Origin: Mycobacterium lepraemurium
GTDB lineage: Bacteria; Actinomycetota; Actinomycetes; Mycobacteriales; Mycobacteriaceae
Direction of reading: 5' to 3'
Length of the DNA: 64,000 bases
NCBI GenBank assembly: GCA_002291465.1
Contig: CP021238.1
Location: 2,728,001 to 2,792,000, forward strand
A model generated the notes under the pieces. The model worked only from the letters and a program-made list of their open reading frames with translations. It ran no database searches and was not told where the DNA came from. Below, piece after piece: positions 19,078-29,286 of the stretch. Numbering within the stretch: position 1 is the stretch's first letter; each line of letters starts with the position of its first letter. Position numbers and translations under genes: made by a program.

Positions 19078-19751
19078 GCTCGACCGCCCGGATCACCAAA
19101 ACCTTTGTCCTGCAAAGCAATTACCGCGACCAGCAGCCAGGTCAGCGACGCCACCCGCGCGACCGGCAAGATCACGCCCAGCGCGGGCCAGATCAGCACC
19201 GCGGTCGCCGACCCGGCGAGCGCGGCTGTGGCCAGACCGGCCCGCGCGACGGACTTGGGCAGCACCCCCGGGTCAGGCCGGGCACCGCTATCGCGGCGAC
19301 CAACACGCCCAGCGCCACGATGTGCCCGGCCCCCGCCGATGAGAAACACCAGCAGGTACAGCGCCGCCACCACCGCCGTGTCCGCGGTGACCGCCGGCCA
19401 GGACAGCGTCCAGCCGAGCAATCCGGCCAGGGCGAGCAATCCGGCCGCCAGGGTTCCGCCGGTGAGCGTGATCGCGGCGGTCGTCGGGCTGGCCCCGAGG
19501 TGGCGCAACCGGGTGGCGGCCGTCGCCGCGTAAAGCGCCAGCGGGACCGACGACGCAAACGTCGCGACGGCGATCACCCGCACGGCATCCGGCTGGGCGC
19601 GAACATAGGCCGCCACCGCGGCCACCGGGCCGTACGGCAGCGGCATGACGCCGCCCATCGCGACCCCGATCGCGAGCCCGCCGGCCAGCAGGCCGACGCA
19701 GAGCAGCGACAGCAGCGCCAACCCGGAGCCTCGGCGTGCGGTGTCGTCCAT
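19056..19751 (-). CDS. Hypothetical multi-span membrane protein with internally altered frame
   Basis: From the ATG at 19751 the 231-residue product shows about six hydrophobic segments, starting near residues 10-35, 60-80, 90-115, 125-150 and later. I do not recognise the family. Between about 19325 and 19270 the translation becomes Arg/Gly-rich and unlike a membrane segment. The neighbouring frame there reads a good hydrophobic span ([19 protein letters not shown]). An extra G in one G-run and a missing G in the next would explain this. The ORF stays open because the two shifts cancel. M. tuberculosis has a PE gene at this place. Confidence 0.55.
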   Translation of the reverse strand: MDDTARRGSGLALLSLLCVGLLAGGLAIGVAMGGVMPLPYGPVAAVAAYVRAQPDAVRVIAVATFASSVPLALYAATAATRLRHLGASPTTAAITLTGGTLAAGLLALAGLLGWTLSWPAVTADTAVVAALYLLVFLIGGGRAHRGAGRVGRRDSGARPDPGVLPKSVARAGLATAALAGSATAVLIWPALGVILPVARVASLTWLLVAVIALQDKGFGDPGGRAQEGAST

Positions 19752-19786
19752 GCGTTTCTCCCGATGGCCGCCGGCTCCTCCGTTGG

Positions 19787-20625
19787 TCAGGCGAGCCGGG
19801 TCACCTCGACGATCACGTCGAGGGCGGTGGCGCCCTCCCCCGAGTAGATGCCCTTGAGCGGGGAGACATCGGCGTAGTCGCGGCCCGCGCCCACCCCGAC
19901 GTACTGCTCGGTGATCTCGGCGTCGTTGGTGGGGTCGTAGCTCCACCACGCCCCCGTCCAGGCCTCGATCCAGGCATGACTGCGCCCGTCCACGGTGTCG
20001 CCGACCACGACGTCGCGTTTGGGGTGCAAGTAACCCGACACGTAGTGCGACGGAATTCCCATGCTGCGCAACAACATCAACGACAGGTGACGAAGTCCTG
20101 GCAGACTCCCCTGCCCTCCTTCAGCGCGTCCAGCCCGGACGAGTGCACGCTGGTGGTGCCCGGCAGGTATTCCAGCTCGCCGCGCACCCAATCACCCACG
20201 GCGACAACGGCTTCGGCGGGGTCATGCGATTTGGCGATCTTCTTGGCGACCGAAGCTACCCGCTTGCTGGCCGGAACGTGCCCGGTGGGGCGGAGCAGCT
20301 CGTCGAAGCGGTCGATCACCGCTTCCGAGTGCAGATCACCCCAGCCCAGCTCGGTCGCCGGCCGTTTGGCCCGCTCGGTCTCGACGACCGACGAGGACAT
20401 CACCGTGAGGTCGGTGTGCGGCGCGTGCAGGTCGAACGCGGTGACCGCGGTCCCTTAGTAGTCGATGTAACGGTAGGACCGGGTCGCCGGGATGGTCTCG
20501 ACGCGGTTGAGGATGACGTTCTGCCGATTGTTCGACCGCGGGGTCAGCCGGGCTTCGTTGTAGGACGCCGTCACCGGCGACTGGTAGGCGTACCCCGTGG
20601 TGTGCACCACCCGCAGCCGCCACAT
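19787..20625 (-). pseudogene. Transglutaminase-like protein (Rv2409c family), disrupted
   Basis: MWRLRVVHTTGYAYQSPVTASYNEARLTP is the N-terminal signature of these transglutaminase-like (cysteine protease fold) proteins. The catalytic region GRGVCQDF...RSMGIPSHYVSGYLHP...DGRSHAWIEAW contains Cys, His and, later, Asp of the triad. An in-frame TAA at 20455-20457 replaces what should be the Trp of DYWG. A one-base loss near 20088 shifts frame right after the catalytic Cys block. The C-terminus (SPLKGIYSGEGATALDVIVEVTRLA) is readable in the new frame. It is the last gene of a three-gene operon with 20685-21602 and 21602-23065. Confidence 0.8.
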
Positions 20626-20684
20626 CAGCCGTCCTCTTTGCGGCTGACCAGCCGAGCGCGCTGGCTGGCGTCCGACCAGGCCAC

Positions 20685-21602
20685 CTACGGGGTGACGTGA
20701 AAGTACTGCAGCGCCAACGCGTCTGAAACGTCGCGGCAGGTTCGCTGCAGCCCCGCCAACCGGGACTCCAGCAACTCCAGCAGCACACCGGGCTGGACGA
20801 ACTCCAATTCGCTGCGGGCCTGCCCGAGTAACCGTTGCGCCTCGGCGGTGGCCCCGACCCGGCTCTGCCGGTTGTGCATCAGTTCGTCCAGGTTGTGTTC
20901 GGCCAGTCGCAGCGAGTAGAACACCGAGCGGGGAAACAGCCTGTCCAGCAACATGAATTCGACCACCCAGCCGGCGTCGAGCACGCCGCGGTAGGTGCGC
21001 AGGTAGGTGTCGTGCGCGCCGGCCGAGCGCAGCAGCGTCACCCACGCCGGCGACGAGGCGCTGTCGCCGACCCGGGACAGCAGCAGCCGCACCGTCATGT
21101 CGACCCGCTCGATCGCCCGGCCCAGCACCATGAACCGATACCCGTCGTCGCGGAACAGCATCGAGTCGGCCAAGCCGGCGAACATCGCCGCCCGTCGTTC
21201 GATGAACGACAGAAAGTCATGCGGCCCAAGGCGTTTGGCGGATCGTTCCCGTTCCGGCAGGGCGTGGTAGGTGGTGTTGAGGCACTCCCAGATTTCGCTG
21301 GACGTCACCTCCCGCGCCGATTTCGCGTTCTCCCGCGCGGCGGTGAAGGCGTCCACGATCGAGCAGCCGCCCTGGGCACCGGTGCTGTAGGCCACCAGGT
21401 CGGTCAGCGACCACACGTCCAGGTCGTGATCCGGCGGGTCGATGCCGAGCACCCGCAGCAGCACCCGGGACGCCTGGTCCGGGTCGACGCTAGAGTCTTC
21501 CAGCAATTGGTGCAGGGCGACGTCCAGGATCCGCGCGGTGTCGTCGGCGCGCTCGACGTAGCGGCCGATCCAGTAGAGCGCCTCGGCGTTGCGTGCCAGC
21601 AT
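20685..21602 (-). CDS. Alpha-E domain protein (Rv2410c family), C-terminally shortened
   Basis: A 305-residue all-helical protein starting MLARNAEALYWIGRYVERADD, the hallmark of the alpha-E family. The family is always linked to circularly permuted ATP-grasp and transglutaminase-like genes, and the set is thought to make or modify a peptide of unknown structure. It ends at TAG 20685-20687 after YFHVTP. The same frame continues for 20 sense-like codons (VAWSDASQRARLVSRK...) to a TGA that overlaps the next gene's ATG. The TAG thus looks like a mutated Trp codon. The upstream gene's stop overlaps its ATG at 21602. Most of the protein could still be made. Confidence 0.75.
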   Translation of the reverse strand: MLARNAEALYWIGRYVERADDTARILDVALHQLLEDSSVDPDQASRVLLRVLGIDPPDHDLDVWSLTDLVAYSTGAQGGCSIVDAFTAARENAKSAREVTSSEIWECLNTTYHALPERERSAKRLGPHDFLSFIERRAAMFAGLADSMLFRDDGYRFMVLGRAIERVDMTVRLLLSRVGDSASSPAWVTLLRSAGAHDTYLRTYRGVLDAGWVVEFMLLDRLFPRSVFYSLRLAEHNLDELMHNRQSRVGATAEAQRLLGQARSELEFVQPGVLLELLESRLAGLQRTCRDVSDALALQYFHVTP

Positions 21603-23065
21603 CAGCGCCCCGCCCGTTGTTGCTGCTGTTGCTCGAGCTGCTCGCGCTGGGGCGGCCCGGTGGGTTGCGGCTGTTGGGCCATCGACCGCGGCGCGTCGTC
21701 CATCAGCGGGTCGGGCATCGCCGTCGGCAACGAGCGCACCACCTCGGCGGCACCGTGGAGAGCTCCATCATCGGCTGCGCGATCCAGCTGCGCGGGTCGT
21801 CGCGGATCTTCTTGGCGACCGCGGCCAGCTCCTTGTCGGAGGCTTCCGGGCCGAACACGATGCCGTAGCCGCCCGACCCCTCGACCGGCTTGAGCACCAG
21901 CTCGTCGATGCGGTCGAGCACCTCCTCGCGCTCGTCGTCGAGCCAACACCGCAGCGTCTCCACGTTGGCCAGCAGCGGCTTCTCGCCCAGGTAGTACTCG
22001 ATCATGGTGGGCACATAGGTGTAGACGAGTTTGTCGTCGCCCACCCCGTTGCCGATCGCGCTGGAGATGACAACGTTGCCGGCGCGGGCGGCGTTGACCA
22101 GACCGGCCACCCCCAGCACCGAGTCGGAGCGGAACTACAGCGGATCCAGGAACGCGTCGTCGATGCGCCGGTAGATGACGTCCACCTGGCGCTCACCCTC
22201 GGTGGTGCGCATGTACGACCTGGTTGTCGCGGCAAAACAGGTCGCGGCCCTCGACCAGCTCGACCCCCATCTGGCGGGCCAGCAGCGAATGCTCGAAATA
22301 CGCCGAATTGTAGACGCCCGGGGTGAGCACCACCACGGTGGGGTCGGCCTCGTTGGTGGCCGCCGAGTTGCGCAGCGCCCGCAGCAGATGCGCGGCGTAG
22401 TCGTCGACCGCCCGCACCCGGTGGGTGGCGAACAGGTTCGGGAATACCCGCGCCATGGTGCGGCGGTTCTCCATCACGTAGGACACGCCCGACGGCGAGC
22501 GCAGGTTGTCCTCGAGGACCCGGAAATTGCCCTTCTCGTCGCGGATCAAATCGATGCCGGCGACGTGGATCCGCACCCCGTTGGGCGGGACGATGCCCAC
22601 CGCCTGGCGGTGGAAGTGCTCGCAGGAGGTGACCAACCGGCGCGGGATCACTCCGTCGTTGAGGATTTCCTGGTCGCCGTAGATGTCGTCGAGGTACACC
22701 TCGAGGGCCTTGACCCGCTGGGTGATCCTGCGTTCCAGCCGGGCCCACTCGGCGGCCGAGATGACCCGCGGCACCAGGTCCAGCGGGAAGGGCCGCTCCT
22801 GCCCGGACAGCGAGAAGGTGATGCCTTGATCCAGGAAGGCGCGGGACAGCGCTTCGGCGCGAGCCTTCAGCTCCAAGGCTTCCGACGGCGCCAGCTCGGC
22901 GTAAATGCCCTTGTAGGGGCCGCGCACGGCGCCCGCGTCGTCGAACATTTCGTCGAAGGCCATGTGGTAGGCGTCCGACGCCACGTTGTAGCCGCCGAAT
23001 ATGCGCTCCGAACGCGCAGCGCGAAAACCCCGCCCGGTGTCCTCAAGCTGGTTCGAAAGACTCAC
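21602..23065 (-). pseudogene. Circularly permuted ATP-grasp protein (Rv2411c family), disrupted
   Basis: The first 280 residues (FGGYNVASDAYHMAFDEMFDD..., RIHVAGIDLIRDEKGNFRVLEDNLRSPSG) belong to the circularly permuted ATP-grasp family. An extra base near 22215 shifts frame after CRDNQV. The continuing frame meets TAG at 22135-22137. The later part ([40 protein letters not shown]) is open. After MMELSTVP the text jumps to [11 protein letters not shown], omitting the conserved LRPFAV...GGLTRVA...GGGSKDTW segment of the family, roughly 190 bp. Three independent lesions indicate loss of function. It is first in the operon with alpha-E and transglutaminase genes. Confidence 0.85.
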
Positions 23066-23209
23066 TGTTTAGATGCTGCCTCAAATCGACGCCCCGGCAG
23101 CCCACGTCTTCCCGTTTTGGGAGAAAACGTAACTCACTGATAGCCTAGGCAGTCGCTGTGGAGATATCCGGCGCCCAAGCAAACGTCTGATCGAAAAGGG
23201 AACTCGAGC

Positions 23210-23470
23210 GTGGCCAACATCAAGTCGCAGCAGAAGCGCAACAAGACCAACGAGCGCGCCCGGCTGCGCAACAAGTCGGTGAAGTCCTCGCTGCGCACCG
23301 CCGTCCGCGCGTTCCGTGAGGCCGCCCACGCCGGCGACAAGGAAAAGGCCGCCGAGTTGCTGGTGTCGACCAACCGCAAGCTGGACAAGGCGGCCAGCAA
23401 GGGCGTGATCCACAAGAACCAGGCCGCCAACAAGAAGTCGGCGCTGGCCCAGGCGCTCAACAAGCTCTGA
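23210..23470 (+). CDS. rpsT: 30S ribosomal protein S20
   Basis: The 86-residue, very basic protein starts [11 protein letters not shown] and carries [15 protein letters not shown] helices and the [22 protein letters not shown] end, all diagnostic of S20. It binds 16S rRNA early in 30S assembly. The GTG at 23210 follows an AAAGGGAACT leader, a modest ribosome-binding site. It is convergent with holA. Confidence 0.97.
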   Translation: MANIKSQQKRNKTNERARLRNKSVKSSLRTAVRAFREAAHAGDKEKAAELLVSTNRKLDKAASKGVIHKNQAANKKSALAQALNKL

Positions 23471-23480
23471 GGACCGCCGC

Positions 23481-24458
23481 TCAGCGGTTGCGGCCGCCGG
23501 CCAGCTCCGCCACCCTGCGCACCGCGGATTCCAGCGCGTAGTCGGCGTCGGCCACCGCGCCTTTGGCGTTCGCGTTGAGCGTCGCCACCACCTTCATCGC
23601 CGCCGCCACCGAGTCGCGCGACCAGTACCGGGCCTGTTTCTGCGCCTTCTGCACCCGCCACGGCGGCATCCCCAGCTGGGCCGCCAGCCGGTACGGATCG
23701 CCGGACAGCGGGCCGACCCGGCCGATGGTGTGGATCGCTTCGGCCAGCGCGTCGGCCAGCACCACCAATGGCTCGCCGCGCATCATCGCCCAGCGCAGCG
23801 CCACGGCGGCCCCTTCGATGTCGCCGGCGACGGCCTTGTCGGCGATGTCGAAGCCTTTCACCTCGGCCTTGCCGCTGTGATAGCGGCGCACCGCGGCGGC
23901 GTCGACCGCCCCGCCGGTGTCGGCGACCAATTGCGAGCAGGCCGAGGCTAACTCCCGCAGATCGGAGCCGACCGCGTCCAGCATCGCGGTCACGGTCTCT
24001 TCGTCGGCCTTGACCCGCAGCCGCCGGAACTCCTTGCGGACGAAATCGATGCGTTCGCTCAGTTTGGTGATCCGCGCGCACGGGTGCACCACGGCGCCCA
24101 GCGACTGCAGCTCGGTGGCCAGCGCCTTGGCCCGGCCACCGCCGGAGTGCACCACCACCAGCACCACCCCGGCCGGCATCTCGGCGGCCGACGAAAGGAT
24201 CACGGCCGCAGCGTCTTTCCCCGCTTCGCCGGCGGCCTCCAGCACGACGATGCGCTCGTCGGCGAACAGCGACGGGCTGAGCAGCTCGGCGAGTTCGTAG
24301 ATGCTCACGTCGCCGGCCCGCATCCGGTTGACCGGAACGTCGGCGTCGCCGGAGGCGCCGGCGCGTTTGCGCGCCTCGGCCAGCACCTCGGCCACCGCCC
24401 GCTCGACCAGCAGTTCCTCATCCCCGAGGACCAGGTGTAACGGCGAAACCTCGCTCAC
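23481..24458 (-). CDS. holA: DNA polymerase III delta subunit (HolA)
   Basis: A 325-residue clamp-loader subunit. [16 protein letters not shown] opens the AAA+-like domain I. Domain II follows with [20 protein letters not shown] helices, and the C-terminal collar domain ends in [12 protein letters not shown]. It opens the beta clamp for loading. Length is close to Rv2413c. It is intact although flanked by decayed comEC. Confidence 0.85.
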   Translation of the reverse strand: MSEVSPLHLVLGDEELLVERAVAEVLAEARKRAGASGDADVPVNRMRAGDVSIYELAELLSPSLFADERIVVLEAAGEAGKDAAAVILSSAAEMPAGVVLVVVHSGGGRAKALATELQSLGAVVHPCARITKLSERIDFVRKEFRRLRVKADEETVTAMLDAVGSDLRELASACSQLVADTGGAVDAAAVRRYHSGKAEVKGFDIADKAVAGDIEGAAVALRWAMMRGEPLVVLADALAEAIHTIGRVGPLSGDPYRLAAQLGMPPWRVQKAQKQARYWSRDSVAAAMKVVATLNANAKGAVADADYALESAVRRVAELAGGRNR

Positions 24459-24517
24459 TCCACGATGGTGTCACGACCGACCGACGACCTCGCGCGGGGA
24501 TCGGCGCTCGCCGGGTG

Positions 24518-25506
24518 CTATGCCAGCCCGGACAGCACCCAGGCCAGGCCGATCAGCAGCGCCCCGGCGGCCGCGGCGCGGAACCGGCGCCACCGCCAGC
24601 AGCATGACGCCGCCGACGATCAGCGTGCCCGCCGTCCCGTCCGGGACGGGCACCGTCGCGCCGGGCAGGCCCGCCGCCCGGTGGGCCGATCAGCCGCGCC
24701 GAAAACAGCACGGCCGCACACACGATCGTCACGTTGGCGCCCGACACGGCCATCAGGTGCGTCATGCCGGCCGCCCGGAAGTCCCGGCCGGTTGGGACGG
24801 GCACCGCCGAGGTGACCCCGAGCACCAGCGCGGGCAGCAGCGCGGCCTGGTCGGCGGGCAGCGTCTCACGCACCGCGGCGGCGAAACGGCGGCGCACCTC
24901 GTGCGCGGCCCGCTGCACGGCGCTCGCGCTGCCCAGGGTCGGCCGGCCCGACGCGGTGAGCACCGCGACCGTCAGGTCGCGCCGGGTGGGCCGGCCGATC
25001 CGGGCGGTGAACCGCACCGGCTGACCCACCATCAGCCCGCCGAAATCCGGGCCGCGCGCGAAAACAACGACCCGCCCGGACATTCGGTCAGAACGCAGCT
25101 GTTGCAGGGTGGCCCGAAACATCAGCCGGCCCTGGCTCCCGGAGCCCAACGACACCGGGCTCTCGGAGGGGGTGACGGTGACCGGGGCGCTGGCGCCGAA
25201 GTCCGCGGCGATCGGGTGGTGACCCACCGCGTCGGCGCGCAGCGCCACGGCGAACCCGAACCCCGCCCCCACCACACCGATCGCCGCCAGCCCGGCGCCG
25301 ACCGACGACAGCCCCGGCCGGCCGGACCGGCGCGCCGCACGCCACCGCAGGGCGCCGACGATCGCGAGCACCCCGATGCAGCACCAGGCGAGCTCCCGGC
25401 CGATCGGCCACCAGATTCCGCCGGCCGTCACCGCCCAGCAGGTCAGCGCGGACGGCACCAGCCGCACATCGACGCGGCCCTCGGGCGACGGCCCGCCGGG
25501 ATGCAC
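24518..25506 (-). pseudogene. ComEC/Rec2-family DNA-uptake membrane protein, internally deleted
   Basis: The N-terminal half is readable from a GTG at 25506. It has membrane spans, then a soluble OB-like part (GRLMFRATLQQLRSDRMSGRVVVFARG), and the competence-domain hallmark FRAAGMTHLMAVSGANVTIVCA. After ARLIGPPG the sequence jumps to the family's C-terminal PGATVPVP segment and last membrane spans (GTLIVGGVMLLAVA, ALLIGLAWVLSGL). An estimated 550 bp, about six membrane spans, is missing. A further frame change is present near 24605. The remnant is 989 bp against about 1.5 kb in Rv2414c. No pore can be formed. Confidence 0.8.
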
Positions 25507-25511
25507 CGCGC

Positions 25512-26373
25512 TCAGACACGGACCAGAGCGCGCAGCTTCTCCAGCCGCGCGGGGCCGATGCCCTCCACGTCGGCGAGCTGGTCGACGCTGGTGAACCTGC
25601 CATTGGTCTGCCGCCACGCCACGATCGCGGCGGCGGTGACCGGCCCGACGCCGGGCAGGGCGTCGAGCTCCTGCACCGTCGCGGTGTTCAGGTCGACCGC
25701 GTCGCCGGTCTTCGGCTTGGCCTTGGCCGCCCCGGGACCCGGCGGCGGTTTCGGGGCCGGTGTCGACCCCGCGGCCACCGAACTGCCCAGCACCGGCGGC
25801 CTGTCCCGGCAACGGGGCCAAGCCCACCACGATCTGCTCGCCGTCGTCCAGCGGCCGGGCCATGTTCATCCCTGCGGTGTCGGCGCCGTTCACCGCTCCG
25901 CCGGCCGCCTGCACCGCATCGGCGATCCGCGCCCCGGCGCCAGCGTGACCAGGCCGGGCGTATGCACCAGGCCGACCACGCTGACCACCACCGGGCGGTC
26001 CGGGCCGCCGCTCGGGCTTTGCCGACGAGCGCGGGCTCGCCGTCGACACCTTCTCCACCGGCGGCAGCTTAGCCGACATCACCGGCGCCGGCCGGTCGCG
26101 GGTCATCGTAAAAACCGTGACCAGCACGGCCAGCGCTGCCACTATGGCCAACCCGATGGCGCCGGCACGTCCCGGGTCGGCACGAATCCGGGCCACCCAG
26201 CCCCGGTGCTCCGGCGCGCCGGGAAGCTACCGCGCCAGCAGCAAATTCTGGTCGTCATCCGGGGAGTCCTCGCCCGCGACCGGCCCGGGCTCCTCGGGCC
26301 GCACCGCGGCATCGGCATCCGGTTCGGCGCGCAGCCGCCGTTGCAGGCGCTCGGCCGGAAGTTCTGTTCGCAT
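25512..26373 (-). pseudogene. ComEA-family helix-hairpin-helix DNA-binding protein, disrupted
   Basis: The start MRTELPAERLQRR at 26373 leads to TAG at 26227-26229, apparently in place of the Trp of LLLARWLPG. A membrane anchor (IGLAIVAALAVLVTVF) follows, then a region near 25990-25920 whose frame is altered and restored. An extra base near 25805 then shifts frame. The C-terminal helix-hairpin-helix pair (VDLNTATVQELDALPGVGPVTAAAIVAW...VEGIGPARLEKL) is intact in sequence. ComEA binds incoming DNA for ComEC. Both partners are broken here, and they are separated by only a few bases. Confidence 0.8.
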
Positions 26374-26551
26374 GGCCCGACCGTAGGTCCGCCCACCGGC
26401 GCGACGGCCCGCTCCGCGGCGCCGCCGGGCCGATCTGTGGACTAACCCGAGGCTGTGCACAGGGCCCGCACCCGATGGGTCAAGATGGAAGCCGAGCGAA
26501 CGACCAGGGCGATGGGTCGCCACGTTCACCCCGAAACGACAGGAGGCTGCC

Positions 26552-27732
<1,181 letters not shown>

Positions 27733-27739
27733 GGCAGCC

Positions 27740-28847
27740 ATGGACTTTCAGTTGAGCGACGAGCAGGCCCTGCTGCGCGACACCACCCGCGATCTGCTGT
27801 CGCGCAGTTACGGACCCGGAGAGCCGCAACAAGGTCATCGGCTCCGAGCTGGGCTGAAGCCGCGAGGTGTGGAGCCAGCTCGCCGACACCGGGATCCTGG
27901 GCCTGGGCTTCGATCCCGACGAGTCGGGCCAGATCGAGATCATGGTGGTGCTCACCGAGATCGGGCGCCGGCTGGCCCCCGAGCCGGTGCTGCACGCCGC
28001 GCTGGGGCCCGGCGCGCTGATCGCCGAGCTGGGCAGCGCGGCCCAGAAGGAACTGCTGGACGAGGTCGCGGCCGGCCAGCGACTGCTGGCGTTCGCCCAC
28101 CTGGAGCCGGGGCAGCGCAAACCGACCGCCGAGGTGGGCACCAAGGCCGCGCGGCAAGGTGATTCGTGGACGCTGAGTGGTCTGAAGAACCCGGTGCTGG
28201 CCGGCGGCTGCGCCGACACCCTGGTGGTCAGCGCCGCGTTGCCGGACGGCGGCACCGGGCTGTTCCTGGTCGACGCCGGAGCCGTCACCCGGCACCCGTA
28301 CCGCACCTTCGACGGGCAGCGGGGAGCCCAAATCGATCTGTACGCCACCCCGGCCGAACCGCTGGGTGAGGCGACCGACGCGTCGGGCGCCATCGAGGCG
28401 GCCATCATCCGCATCCAGTCCGCGTTGTGCTCCGAAGCGCTTGGGGCGATGGAGGAATCGCTGCGCCTGACCACCGACTACCTCAAGACCCGCAAGCAGT
28501 TCGGGGTCACCCTGAACAAATTCCAGGCGCTCACCCAGCGCGCCGCCGACATGTACGTCTCGCTGGAATTGGCGCGCAGCATGAGCCTGTACGCGGCGAT
28601 GTCGATCGCCGACGGCAACATCGACCCGGTGATCGCCTCGCGGGCCAAGCGGCAGATCGGCCGCTCCGGCCGGCACATCGCGCAGGAGTCGATCCAGATG
28701 CACGGCGGGATCGGGGTGACCGCGGAGTACCCGATCAGCCACTACGCCGCCCGGCTCACCGCGATCGAGCACACCCTGGGCACCTCGGGTGTGCATCTGC
28801 ACAACCTGATCGACCACCTCGGCGACTACGACCTGGTCCGCCTCTAG
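27740..28847 (+). pseudogene. Second acyl-CoA dehydrogenase (FadE type), frameshift plus nonsense
   Basis: Start MDFQLSDEQALLRDTTRDLL at 27740 is a typical FadE N-terminus. An extra G near 27812 (TTACGGACCC) shifts frame. In the restored frame TGA at 27855-27857 takes the place expected for Trp in LGWSREVW. From about 27867 the frame is open to the end with the family's TRKQFGVTLNKFQALTQRAADM and C-terminal EYPISHYAARLTAIEHTLG. An internal start could give a 326-residue product lacking the N-terminal helical domain, probably inactive. It lies 7 nt after the first fadE. Confidence 0.8.
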
Positions 28848-28851
28848 CCCC

Positions 28852-29274
28852 ATGGCCGCGCTGTCCGCCGAGGTCGTCGAGTTCCTGTCCGCGGGAACTC
28901 GTACCGGGATGCTCGGCTATGTCGCCGCCGACGGCCGGCCGCTGGTCGCGCCGATCTGGTTCGTAGTCGACGGCGGCGAGCTGGCCTTCAACACCGGCCG
29001 TGGCACGGCGAAAGCCCGTGCGATAGCGCGTGATTCGCGGGTGGTCATCTGTGTCGACGATCCGCATCCGCCCTATTCGTTCGTCCAGGTGCAGGGCGTG
29101 GCCACGGTGAGCGAGGACCCCGCCGAGGTGTTGGACATCGCCACCCGAACCGGCGCGCGGTACATGGGCGCCGACCGGGCCGATGAGTTCGGCCGGCGTA
29201 ACGCCGTCCCCGACGAGTTGGTGGTGCGGGTTCGGCCGACGAAGGTGAACTCCGCCTTCGACGTCGCAGACTGA
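28852..29274 (+). CDS. PNPOx-like split-barrel protein, probable F420- or flavin-binding oxidoreductase
   Basis: The 140-residue protein starts MAALSAEVVEFLSAGTRTGML. It has the split-barrel pattern DGRPLVAPIWFVVDGGELAFNT, then RVVICVDDPHPPYSFVQVQGVA. This is the small single-domain family that in mycobacteria includes F420-dependent reductases (Rv1155-like). It begins 4 nt after the second fadE stop and is thus in their operon, but is itself intact. The substrate is unknown. Confidence 0.75.
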   Translation: MAALSAEVVEFLSAGTRTGMLGYVAADGRPLVAPIWFVVDGGELAFNTGRGTAKARAIARDSRVVICVDDPHPPYSFVQVQGVATVSEDPAEVLDIATRTGARYMGADRADEFGRRNAVPDELVVRVRPTKVNSAFDVAD

Positions 29275-29286
29275 ACCCCGCCCGGA

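Noticed and set aside
24301..26445. 714-codon rightward frame over comEC/comEA
   Set aside because: It reads as Arg/Pro/Gly-rich antisense text; the recognisable motifs (MAVSGANVTIVC, helix-hairpin-helix) are on the other strand.
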